NCBI GenBank assembly: GCA_002433675.1
Contig: DJIP01000240.1
Coordinates: forward strand, 1 to 8,128
Reading direction: 5' to 3'
Source: Halomonas halophila
GTDB lineage: Bacteria; Pseudomonadota; Gammaproteobacteria; Pseudomonadales; Halomonadaceae
Length of the DNA stretch: 8,128 bases
A program made the translations under genes and the position numbers. Position 1 is the first letter of the stretch. Each line of letters starts with the position of its first letter. This document shows positions 1 to 5,598 of this stretch, in pieces. Under the pieces are notes generated by a model. That model was not told where the DNA came from. It saw nothing but the letters and a program-made list of their open reading frames with translations, and searched no databases.

Positions 1-2082
1 CTCCCTGGCCTCACCGACCAGCATATCGAAATCCCTTTCTTCGTGAGCCGTGTACAGCCTCGCAATGCGGGCAGGAAAGCGAGCCAGATAGCCGCGCACC
101 ATGCGCTCCAGAGCATCCGCCGAGACCATTGAACGCAGCTCCTGGAGCGTCGTTCGCGACAGCAGGTCGGCGCTTGCTACGTTCTCTCCCATCGCGGTCT
201 GGGTGGATGCGGAGAATGGGGCGGCGTCGGGTGCGCTCTGAGGCGTCCAGAGCTTCTCGTCGGGGTCGAGGGAGGGATAGACCCGTGAGGGGTAGCGACC
301 AAGCACCTGGCCAAGATCCTGACGCGTGAACGGCTTGCCGATCAGGTCATTCATCCCCGCCTCGCGGCTGGCCCGGCGATGTTCCGGCAGCACATTGGCC
401 GTCACCGCGATGATCGGCAGCCGAGTGCCGTCGTCGCCATCGCCACGCTGGATCGCCGCTTCCCGCTCGCGCCAGCGCCGGGTCGTCTCCAGACCATCCA
501 TGACCGGCATCTGCAGGTCCATCAGCACCAGATCGAAGTCACGCTGCGACAGCGCCTGCAGCGCCTGCTCGCCATTGGACACGACCTCGCAGGACTGGCC
601 CAGGCGGGCCAGCATACTGGCCACCAACTCCCTGTTAAGAAGGTTGTCGTCCACCACCAGCACATGGTGCGGCGCCAGCGGCGCGGGGGCGGACGACGCC
701 TCGACCTTCTCCTCTTGCTGGTCGCTGGCCGGCAATGGAAGCTCGAACCAGAATCTGGAGCCGCTGCCCAACTGGCTATCCACCTTGAGGTCGCCCCCCA
801 TCGCGCGTACCAGGCTACGTGCGATGGGCAGACCAAGACCAGCACCGTCATGGCGCCTGGCCATCACCGGATCGGATTGTTCGAAGGGTTCAAAGATACG
901 CTCGACATCCAGCTGAGAGATGCCGCAGCCGGTGTCATAGACGACGAAGGCAATGCGCTGATCCTGGGCACAGGAGACCCTCAACATCACGAACCCCTGG
1001 CGGGTGAACTTGAAGGCATTGTTCAACAGATTCTGCAGTACCTGGCGCAGGCGATGCTGGTCTCCTTCCACGCAAGCAGGCAGGTCCGGGGCCAGGCGCA
1101 TCAGAAACTGCACATCACCCACGCGTTGCGAGCGATAGCCCAAGGTGGTCTGCTCAAGCATATGCCGCAGCGCAAACAGTTCCCGCTCGACCTCGATCCG
1201 GCCAGTCTCCAGCCGCGTATAGTCGAGCACATCGTTGATCACCGAGCGCAGTCCCGTCGCGCTGGCCTCCAGGCCTTCGATATGACGCTTGCCCTGATCG
1301 CTCAGAGATTCGTCACGCAGCAGATCGGTCATGCCCATGACGCCACTGAGCGGGGTACGCATCTCGTGGCTCATGATCGCCATGAAGTCGGACTTGGCGC
1401 GACTGGCGTTCTCGGCACGCTCCACCGCTTCCTTCAACGCTCGCGACTGGGCCTGCAGCAGCTCCGCCTTTAGGGTGTGGGCACGCCCCTCACGCATCAG
1501 CGCCAGCACCAGCACGGTACCGGTCACCATGATCAGCACGATGCAGGCCAGCACCACGCCGTAAAGGCGTAGCATCGACTGAGTATCTCGGGTGCGCAAT
1601 TCGGCAACACTGGCCTTGTGTTGCAACAGCATGTCACGACTGACGTTCTGCAACTGCCCCAGGGTCTGCTTGAGTGAGTCCCTGTCGTCGCCGAGCAGGC
1701 TCGCCCCCTGCATCAGTGGCCCGACTCGCCCCCCCAGATCGTCGATCAATTGCTCCGCGCGCCGATACAGTTCCTGGGAGGCACTGGTCTGGCGCAGAAA
1801 GTTCCGTGTCTGTCCCTGGCGCAACAAGTCGCTTCGTCCGTGCAGGATCTCGTAGTCGAGGACCAGGCTATCGATTTCATCCGCGCTGACCTCGGTGACC
1901 TGAATGCGCATTTCGCGCACCATGCGATCGAACTGGTAGAGGTTCCAGGTGACGGTATCGAGGATGCGGTGCTGCAATTCCTGCTGCCGATCGAAGGTCA
2001 GGCCACCCGCCACCAACGCCGCCACAAAAAACAGCACCGTTGCGGTGGCCGCCACCCTCGAGCGATACGGCAGTTTCAGCAT
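1..2082 (-). CDS. Hybrid sensor histidine kinase (HisKA-HATPase-REC, start of HPt), 3' end missing
   Basis: This is an inner-membrane phosphorelay kinase; 694 codons are visible and the reading frame is open to the left edge. Membrane segments lie at about residues 10-29 and 173-196, enclosing a mostly helical periplasmic sensor of about 140 residues that I cannot assign to a named domain. A charged helical linker (about 197-230) leads straight into the HisKA box M-S-H-E-M-R-T-P with phospho-acceptor His239; I see no HAMP or PAS domain. The ATPase domain shows the N box (N351-N355), G1 motif D383-T-G-C-G and G2 motif G413-A-G-L-G-L-P. The receiver domain has acidic residues D478/D479, phospho-acceptor D522, T561 and K583, with normal spacing. 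The last 55 or so residues look like the first helices of an HPt domain, whose active His would lie beyond the edge. The ATG follows GAGGT at good spacing, 24 bases after the exported-protein gene, so the two are probably cotranscribed. The signal and the output regulator are unknown. Confidence 0.93.
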   Translation of the reverse strand, partial: MLKLPYRSRVAATATVLFFVAALVAGGLTFDRQQELQHRILDTVTWNLYQFDRMVREMRIQVTEVSADEIDSLVLDYEILHGRSDLLRQGQTRNFLRQTSASQELYRRAEQLIDDLGGRVGPLMQGASLLGDDRDSLKQTLGQLQNVSRDMLLQHKASVAELRTRDTQSMLRLYGVVLACIVLIMVTGTVLVLALMREGRAHTLKAELLQAQSRALKEAVERAENASRAKSDFMAIMSHEMRTPLSGVMGMTDLLRDESLSDQGKRHIEGLEASATGLRSVINDVLDYTRLETGRIEVERELFALRHMLEQTTLGYRSQRVGDVQFLMRLAPDLPACVEGDQHRLRQVLQNLLNNAFKFTRQGFVMLRVSCAQDQRIAFVVYDTGCGISQLDVERIFEPFEQSDPVMARRHDGAGLGLPIARSLVRAMGGDLKVDSQLGSGSRFWFELPLPASDQQEEKVEASSAPAPLAPHHVLVVDDNLLNRELVASMLARLGQSCEVVSNGEQALQALSQRDFDLVLMDLQMPVMDGLETTRRWREREAAIQRGDGDDGTRLPIIAVTANVLPEHRRASREAGMNDLIGKPFTRQDLGQVLGRYPSRVYPSLDPDEKLWTPQSAPDAAPFSASTQTAMGENVASADLLSRTTLQELRSMVSADALERMVRGYLARFPARIARLYTAHEERDFDMLVGEARE

Positions 2083-2106
2083 AATCTGACCTCGACCACC
2101 GGCAGC

Positions 2107-2604
2107 TCAGTGGACATCGATGGACTCCACCTGCCAGACGGACCGCGTCAGGTAGACTGCGTTGTAGATTTCAGGATGCTGATCAAAGGGATAAATCACA
2201 AACAGGGGCCCTTGATTGCGCACTTCAAGACGCTCGCCATCGCGCCACATGGCCAGCACGAGGTTGAAGGTCGAGGCGTCCTGCACCGGGACCGTCGCCA
2301 CAAAATCGTTCAATGCGGATACACGCAGCTCCGTACCGCGCGCCTGGACCGCATCGAGTATCGCCTCGAGCAGAGGTCCCTGATAGACAGAGGCACCGTC
2401 AAACCAGGGTAGATGGGTCGTGATCATTCCCTGGGGCAGCGCCTCGAGCATGTCACGGTCGAACCATGCCTGATCGCCGACATTGGTCGTCCCTATGTCA
2501 CCGGACACCTTCAACAGGGGCGTGCCCGAGGGTGGTTCGAGCGCTATAGAGAGGGACGGCGCCAGTGTCAGCCCCAGGAGTATGAATCGCCAGCAATATC
2601 GCAC
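2107..2604 (-). CDS. Exported molybdopterin-oxidoreductase-like (SUOX-fold) protein, probable partner of the kinase
   Basis: This 165-residue protein starts at a GTG. An in-frame TAG lies 9 bases upstream and a G-rich Shine-Dalgarno (AGGGGGG) precedes it, so no longer start is possible. The N-terminus is a signal peptide: basic start, hydrophobic core at residues 7-18 and a likely cut after S19-I20-A21. The mature protein matches, from memory, the short periplasmic family annotated as molybdopterin-dependent oxidoreductase: V-S-G-D-I near residue 33, a P-W-F-D-G-A block, A-L-N-D-F, then G-P-L-F-V-I-Y-P-F-D and a final R-S-V-W-Q-V. In sulfite-oxidase-type enzymes a Cys binds the metal. Here the only Cys is C4 in the signal peptide, so the mature protein has none and is probably not a molybdenum enzyme. 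The gene ends 24 bases before the kinase start, and such genes often precede sensor kinases or cyclase genes. I infer a periplasmic ligand-binding or accessory sensing role. The fold family is fairly sure; the function is not. Confidence 0.8.
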   Translation of the reverse strand: MRYCWRFILLGLTLAPSLSIALEPPSGTPLLKVSGDIGTTNVGDQAWFDRDMLEALPQGMITTHLPWFDGASVYQGPLLEAILDAVQARGTELRVSALNDFVATVPVQDASTFNLVLAMWRDGERLEVRNQGPLFVIYPFDQHPEIYNAVYLTRSVWQVESIDVH

Positions 2605-3105
2605 ATCTCCCCCCTATGGCCTCCTGCTTGGGCGTGGAAGCGTTCTTCGCTTGTATGCTGAATCAGCTACCGATGATGTGAAAAGAGTAACGCAAAAGAC
2701 ACAAACCGTCACGTTCAGAAACCCCGGGCGTCTCGCTAATACCCTTGCATGGTGAAAGATGGCCCTCGGGAGACACCAGGCGATACGGGTGCGTCTACCA
2801 AGCTGGCACCAATGGCCACCTGTCTTCGCAACATCATGGACGTTTCATGGTCTTGTCATCAGCTGGCCCTGAACGGTTTGCTCCGTCCTATAAAAGCACG
2901 TCTCAAACCCCTGTTTCGACATGGGCCTCTACCAAGTCGTCTACTACGCGTGCCGAGGCACATATCCTTGCTGACTTGGCAGATGGCGTCCATCGAGCAA
3001 AACCGCTTCAGGCACTTGCCTTTTCGCCAGCAGATCAAAGCATGCATCCTTGCCAGCTGGCTAGCCGGCCATACAAGTGCAAGACCGCTTCAGCCACTTG
3101 CCAAG
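2605..3105. other. Gene-poor stretch between the kinase cassette and folE2
   Basis: About 500 bases hold no recognisable gene. Open frames on both strands (for example a 62-codon Cys- and Arg-rich minus-strand frame at 2859-3047, and plus-strand frames that run on antisense through folE2) lack a convincing ribosome binding site or family resemblance. The part nearest 2650-2760 is richer in A/T and probably carries the promoter of the exported-protein gene. The part nearest folE2 carries a diverged two-copy repeat and the nested palindromes GCCAGCTGGC (3052-3061) and GGCTAGCC (3059-3066). I see no T-tailed terminator for folE2. Confidence 0.6.
2684..2712 (-). promoter_or_regulatory. Possible sigma70 promoter for the exported protein-kinase pair
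   Basis: Read on the minus strand, GTGACG (2712-2707) and TACTCT (2689-2684) are separated by 17 bases, about 80 bases upstream of the GTG start. The -35 keeps the TGAC core but the -10 is poor. This is the best pair I could find in an A/T-richer patch, and it is only a suggestion. Confidence 0.25.
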
Positions 3106-3112
3106 CTACCAG
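2964..3112. repeat. Imperfect two-copy direct repeat, 82-base period
   Basis: Copy A (2964-3030) and copy B (3046-3112) align at an offset of exactly 82 bases without net gaps. The best-kept part is a 24-base block at 2997-3020 and 3079-3102 with 22 identities (core CCGCTTCAG, then CACTTGCC). A second identical 8-mer, ATCCTTGC, sits at 2964 and 3046. The middle is diverged. Copy B ends inside the last codons of folE2. It may be an old tandem duplication of the region after folE2, or two copies of a site or small element. The 82-base offset is not a multiple of three, so it is not a repeat in one protein frame. Confidence 0.6.
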
Positions 3113-4089
3113 CGCCAACTACTGCGGGCTACGGCGTCGTGGGCGTGCAGGCTCTCGGCATGAATCACCTTCTGTTCGAAGCCGTCGATCCCCTGGATGG
3201 CCATCAGGCAGCGATGCACGCGGCGTGCGGCGTCCTCGCAGAACATCAGGTTTTGCCCGTTGGCCAATGCAAAGGCCTGCTCATCGGGACGCTTGACCGC
3301 GGTCTGCAGCGCCGTGCCCAGGCTTTGCTCCACCCTGTCGATGACCTCTGCCATGGGGACTTCCTCGACCTCAGGGCCCAGCCTCAGCGCCATGATCACC
3401 TGGCTTCGCTGGCTATGCGGCGTTGCCACGATACCCGACTCACGACCCAGCCAACGGTGCACCTCATCACGAGCTGGATGTGACTCTTCGGCAAAATCAC
3501 GAACGAACTGTTGCTGAATCAATTGACGCGCCAATGCCGCGGAACAGGGGCAAGTGGAGGAATAGCCCACCTCCAGACGCAGGATCACCGACCGCTGCCC
3601 ACCTTGTTGTTCCACTTCAAGGTTAAAGGGATAGGCTTTCCAGCCAGCCAGGTCGCTGACCAGCGCCGGTCGCTTCAACAGCAGGCGCCCCTTGAGAGAC
3701 AGGCTGGCAGACCGGGAGAGACCGTCGTGACTGTCGAGAAAGCGCGCCAGGCAGGCGTCCAGCCGTAACAGCGTCAGTGGCCCTTCGGCCAGCTCGTCCA
3801 GCGCCAGGTACAACCTCGACATATGGATCCCGCGGGCGTCCGGGGCGTCGAGACTGACCCCGGCGTTCACCTGGGCTTCGATCCGCTGCCCCGCCAGTTC
3901 AACGGGCAGCGCGATGCCCTCCATGCCGACCCAGTCCAGGGCGACGCCCTCGCTTACCTGCTGCACGGCCACATCCGATAGCCCTTGTGGAGCGTCGATG
4001 CGCTCCCTCCCCCGGGTGTCTGTGTCGCTGACTGTATTGCTGCCAGTGTTGCCGACGGCCTGGCTGGCCTCAATCTGTGCCTCATTCAT
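3106..4089 (-). CDS. folE2: GTP cyclohydrolase FolE2 (type IB)
   Basis: FolE2 converts GTP to 7,8-dihydroneopterin triphosphate plus formate in the cytoplasm, the first step of folate synthesis and, in many bacteria, of queuosine synthesis. The 327 residues contain the family signatures: L-S-D-V-A-V-Q near residue 37, the C180-P-C-S motif carrying the active-site cysteine region, H225-S-Q-R-S-Q, M282-F-C-E-D-A-A-R and the C-terminal H310-A-E-S-L-H-A-H block of the metal and substrate site. Type IB enzymes work with metals other than zinc and often replace zinc-dependent FolE under zinc limitation; the Zur-like operator just upstream fits this. The ATG at 4089 is the first possible start after an in-frame TAA at 4105-4107. 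Its AAGG Shine-Dalgarno sits unusually close to the ATG, and the first 30 or so residues are polar and poorly conserved, so the exact start is less certain than the identity. It appears to be transcribed alone. Confidence 0.95.
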   Translation of the reverse strand: MNEAQIEASQAVGNTGSNTVSDTDTRGRERIDAPQGLSDVAVQQVSEGVALDWVGMEGIALPVELAGQRIEAQVNAGVSLDAPDARGIHMSRLYLALDELAEGPLTLLRLDACLARFLDSHDGLSRSASLSLKGRLLLKRPALVSDLAGWKAYPFNLEVEQQGGQRSVILRLEVGYSSTCPCSAALARQLIQQQFVRDFAEESHPARDEVHRWLGRESGIVATPHSQRSQVIMALRLGPEVEEVPMAEVIDRVEQSLGTALQTAVKRPDEQAFALANGQNLMFCEDAARRVHRCLMAIQGIDGFEQKVIHAESLHAHDAVARSSWRW

Positions 4090-4120
4090 CCTTACTACCG
4101 CCCATTAGCCCAAAAAACGA

Positions 4121-4135
4121 CGTTATAACATAACA
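4121..4135. promoter_or_regulatory. Zur (zinc uptake regulator) operator of folE2
   Basis: The plus-strand sequence CGTTATAACATAACA, or TGTTATGTTATAACG on the gene's strand, matches the gammaproteobacterial Zur core TGTTATANTATAACA at 12 of 14 defined positions. The half sites GTTAT and ATAAC are symmetric. It overlaps the predicted -10 of folE2 and lies about 32 bases upstream of the ATG, an ideal place for repression by zinc-loaded Zur. The consensus is quoted from memory. Confidence 0.75.
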
Positions 4136-4150
4136 CTTAGGACAGCAGAA
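4122..4150 (-). promoter_or_regulatory. Predicted folE2 promoter
   Basis: On the minus strand the -10 TATAAC (4127-4122) matches consensus at five of six positions. A weak -35 TTCTGC (4150-4145) lies 17 bases upstream. Transcription would begin near 4115, giving a leader of about 25 bases. The -10 is embedded in the Zur-like operator. Confidence 0.5.
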
Positions 4151-4245
4151 TTCAGGCCGGCTGCGGCACCAGCGGCATACAGCAGCTCGACCGAGCCCCC
4201 GTTCGTAGTGCATCGATCTACGCCATTCCCGGGTCGCATCTCGCA

Positions 4246-5256
4246 TCAGCCCAGCACCGGCGCTTCGGCCAGCTCTGCCGCCAACCAGTCGGCCAGATCA
4301 TTCGCCAGCGGATGGCGCGCCCCCCGAGGGCCGGCGGCCAGTCCCAGCACCAGGCAGGCGTCGGTGGCGACGAAGCCCCAGGGTGCCACCAGGCGACCTG
4401 CGCGCACGTCCTCTTCCACCAGGTAGTCCGGCGCTATGCCGATCCCAAGCCCCACCAGAGTCGCCTCCAGCAGGTAATTGAGGTGCTCGAAGCCCTGGCC
4501 CATCGTCAACCGCTCGGGCGCGATCCCCTGGCGGCGACTCCAGTCCCCCCAGGCAGAAGGACGTGATCGGGTATGCAGCAGCGCATGGCCGAGCAGCACC
4601 TGGGGATCGGGTGGACTTTCCGGGGCCCCGCCGGACCCATAAGGCACTTTCTGTTGCACCACTCCCTGTTGAAGCACTTCCTGCGGCAAGGACGAGTCCG
4701 CAACGCGATGCAGATCAAGCCCACGACTGAGCACGGGACCGATGCGCTCCTGCCCGAGGATCCGGGTGACCTCGCCCGGCGGCTCCCCTTCCGGCAAGCG
4801 CTGAAAGCGCAGTACACCATCGACCCCGGATAGCGTCGCGGCGCCCTCCTCACCGGCGGTCAGATGCAACTCCAGTTGCGGCAGCGCCTGCTTCAGGCGG
4901 GCCAGTCGAGGAATGAACCAACGCGCCAGAAAGGAGCCAGGGCAGCTCAATACGAAGGGCGACTGGGCACTGGTACGAGCGACCTCGGCACAGACCCGTG
5001 CCAGCGCACCAAGATGGAACCCGGCGGCGTCGGCCAGCTCACGCCCGGCATCGGTCAGTCGCAATCCGCGTCCTTCCTTCTCGACCAGGGCAACCCCCAA
5101 CTGGTCCTCGAGCAGCTTGATCTGACGGCTGACCGCACCATGGGTCAGGTGCAGCGCGGCCGCCGCCCGCGACACGCTGCCGTGACGCCCCAGCGCCTCG
5201 AAGGCCCTGAGCGCCCTGAGCGAGGGTAGCGGGATGTCCTGCTTGAGCGATGGCAT
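4246..5256 (-). CDS. trpI: LysR-type regulator, probable TrpI activator of trpBA
   Basis: This is a DNA-binding regulator of 336 residues. The N-terminal winged helix-turn-helix spans about residues 12-70 (P-S-L-R-A-L-R-A-F-E, then L-T-H-G-A-V-S-R-Q-I); the effector-binding domain covers about 98-330. Blocks L-A-R-W-F-I-P-R-L (110-118), G-P-V-L-S (173-177), L-L-H-T-R-S-R-P (226-233), G-Q-G-F-E-H-L-N-Y-L-L-E-A (253-265) and A-P-W-G-F (291-295) agree with Pseudomonas TrpI as I remember it. TrpI activates trpBA on binding indole-3-glycerol phosphate. The gene is divergent from trpB and a LysR-box dyad lies between them, which supports the name. The protein is about 30-40 residues longer than usual, mainly through an insertion around residues 186-223 containing five-residue repeats. 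The ATG has only a distant GGAG, 11 bases away. A related GcvA/AmpR-like regulator is the main alternative. Confidence 0.85.
   Translation of the reverse strand: MPSLKQDIPLPSLRALRAFEALGRHGSVSRAAAALHLTHGAVSRQIKLLEDQLGVALVEKEGRGLRLTDAGRELADAAGFHLGALARVCAEVARTSAQSPFVLSCPGSFLARWFIPRLARLKQALPQLELHLTAGEEGAATLSGVDGVLRFQRLPEGEPPGEVTRILGQERIGPVLSRGLDLHRVADSSLPQEVLQQGVVQQKVPYGSGGAPESPPDPQVLLGHALLHTRSRPSAWGDWSRRQGIAPERLTMGQGFEHLNYLLEATLVGLGIGIAPDYLVEEDVRAGRLVAPWGFVATDACLVLGLAAGPRGARHPLANDLADWLAAELAEAPVLG
4636..4680 (-). repeat. 15-base tandem repeats inside trpI
   Basis: The 15-base units at 4666-4680 and 4651-4665 match at 12 positions, and a more diverged third unit at 4636-4650 follows. On the coding strand they specify E-V-L-Q-Q, G-V-V-Q-Q and K-V-P-Y-G (residues 193-207), within the extra segment of the effector domain. 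The reading frame stays open, which indicates an in-frame expansion and not gene damage. Confidence 0.6.
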
Positions 5257-5270
5257 GGCGAGGCGCTCTC

Positions 5271-5424
5271 CTGGCTTGGCTTGGCTTGTCTGGGCTGCGC
5301 TTGCCTTGTCTGGGCGGAACCTGATGCCCAGACGTCATGCAGATGGAGTCCTGCCGTCGTGCAGATGAGGGCGCGCGCTGCTCGAGCGGCGTTCCGGGGC
5401 TCCGCTCACTGCCGCCGCTCACTG
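5271..5424. repeat. Cluster of short direct repeats in the trpI leader region
   Basis: Several unrelated short duplications lie side by side upstream of trpI. Pentamer-like copies of CTTGG occupy about 5274-5290. CTTGTCTGGGC occurs at 5285-5295 and 5305-5315 (20-base period). GTCATGCAGATG at 5334-5345 recurs with one change at 5356-5367 (22-base period). CCGCTCACTG occurs at 5402-5411 and 5415-5424 (13-base period). They would lie in the trpI leader or promoter region. No function is evident and replication slippage is a simple explanation. Confidence 0.55.
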
Positions 5425-5473
5425 TCGCGTTCAGGCCCCCGTTTAGCGCAGCATGACCTTGCGGTCCTTCAAC

Positions 5474-5492
5474 ATGTGAGATTTTCTCACAT
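5474..5492. promoter_or_regulatory. LysR-box dyad, probable primary TrpI binding site
   Basis: ATGTGAGATTTTCTCACAT is a perfect 8-base inverted repeat around TTT. It contains TGA-N7-TCA (5477-5489), the T-N11-A geometry of LysR-family sites, and resembles the TGTGAG/CTCACA arms I recall from the Pseudomonas trpI-trpBA region. It lies upstream of the predicted trpB promoter, centred about 64 bases before the likely start point, as usual for an activator recognition site. It may also mediate autoregulation of trpI. Confidence 0.75.
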
Positions 5493-5512
5493 ATCCTGGC
5501 CATTATTTCGAT

Positions 5513-5540
5513 TTTTTCCGGCCTCGTGCAGCGCTACGCT
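5513..5540 (+). promoter_or_regulatory. Possible activator-dependent trpBA promoter
   Basis: A weak -35-like TTTTTC (5513-5518) and a weak -10-like TACGCT (5535-5540) are 16 bases apart. Both are far from consensus, as expected for a promoter that needs TrpI. They were chosen mainly because they place the LysR-box dyad near -64, so the exact position is uncertain. Confidence 0.3.
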
Positions 5541-5547
5541 ACTGACC

Positions 5548-5598
5548 ATGCCATTCAGGGCGCAGATCGCGCCTGGTCAGCCTTGGAGCCCGTCATGA
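5548..5598 (+). CDS. Possible 16-residue upstream ORF overlapping the trpB start
   Basis: An ATG at 5548 opens the frame [16 protein letters not shown], whose TGA overlaps the trpB start as ATGA. It contains one Trp codon (residue 13) near its end. There is no Shine-Dalgarno before it, and the trpB Shine-Dalgarno lies inside it. The geometry would allow translational coupling, but a single Trp codon and no obvious antiterminator/terminator hairpins argue against classical attenuation. It may be chance. Confidence 0.2.
   Translation: MPFRAQIAPGQPWSPS
5585..5588 (+). promoter_or_regulatory. Ribosome binding site fixing the trpB start
   Basis: GGAG lies six bases before the ATG at 5595. A longer in-frame reading from GTG at 5526 has no such signal, and its extra 23 residues do not resemble TrpB N-termini. 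This supports 5595. Confidence 0.75.

Noticed and set aside
379..1473. Long plus-strand open frame of 364 codons
   Set aside because: It is antisense to the histidine kinase, whose catalytic motifs are all present in order on the minus strand.
1750..2412. Plus-strand open frame of 220 codons
   Set aside because: It lies antisense across the kinase start and the exported-protein gene, has no ribosome binding site and resembles no family.
2859..3047. Minus-strand 62-codon Cys/Arg-rich frame
   Set aside because: No ribosome binding site or homology is visible. It overlaps copy A of the 82-base-period repeat and is probably chance.
2964..3112. CRISPR array or insertion-sequence remnant in the repeat region
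   Set aside because: There are only two imperfect copies with diverged interiors, no terminal inverted repeats and no transposase fragment.
2749..3483. Plus-strand open frame of 244 codons
   Set aside because: Half of it is antisense to folE2, the rest is in the gene-poor stretch, and it shows no recognisable domain.
5526..5594. Longer trpB start at GTG 5526
   Set aside because: It has no Shine-Dalgarno and adds 23 residues not seen in TrpB. The ATG at 5595 has a well-placed GGAG.
5281..5598. Plus-strand 105-codon frame upstream of trpB as a real gene
   Set aside because: It spans the operator and repeat region and has no family resemblance. Only its last 16 codons are worth noting, as a possible upstream frame.
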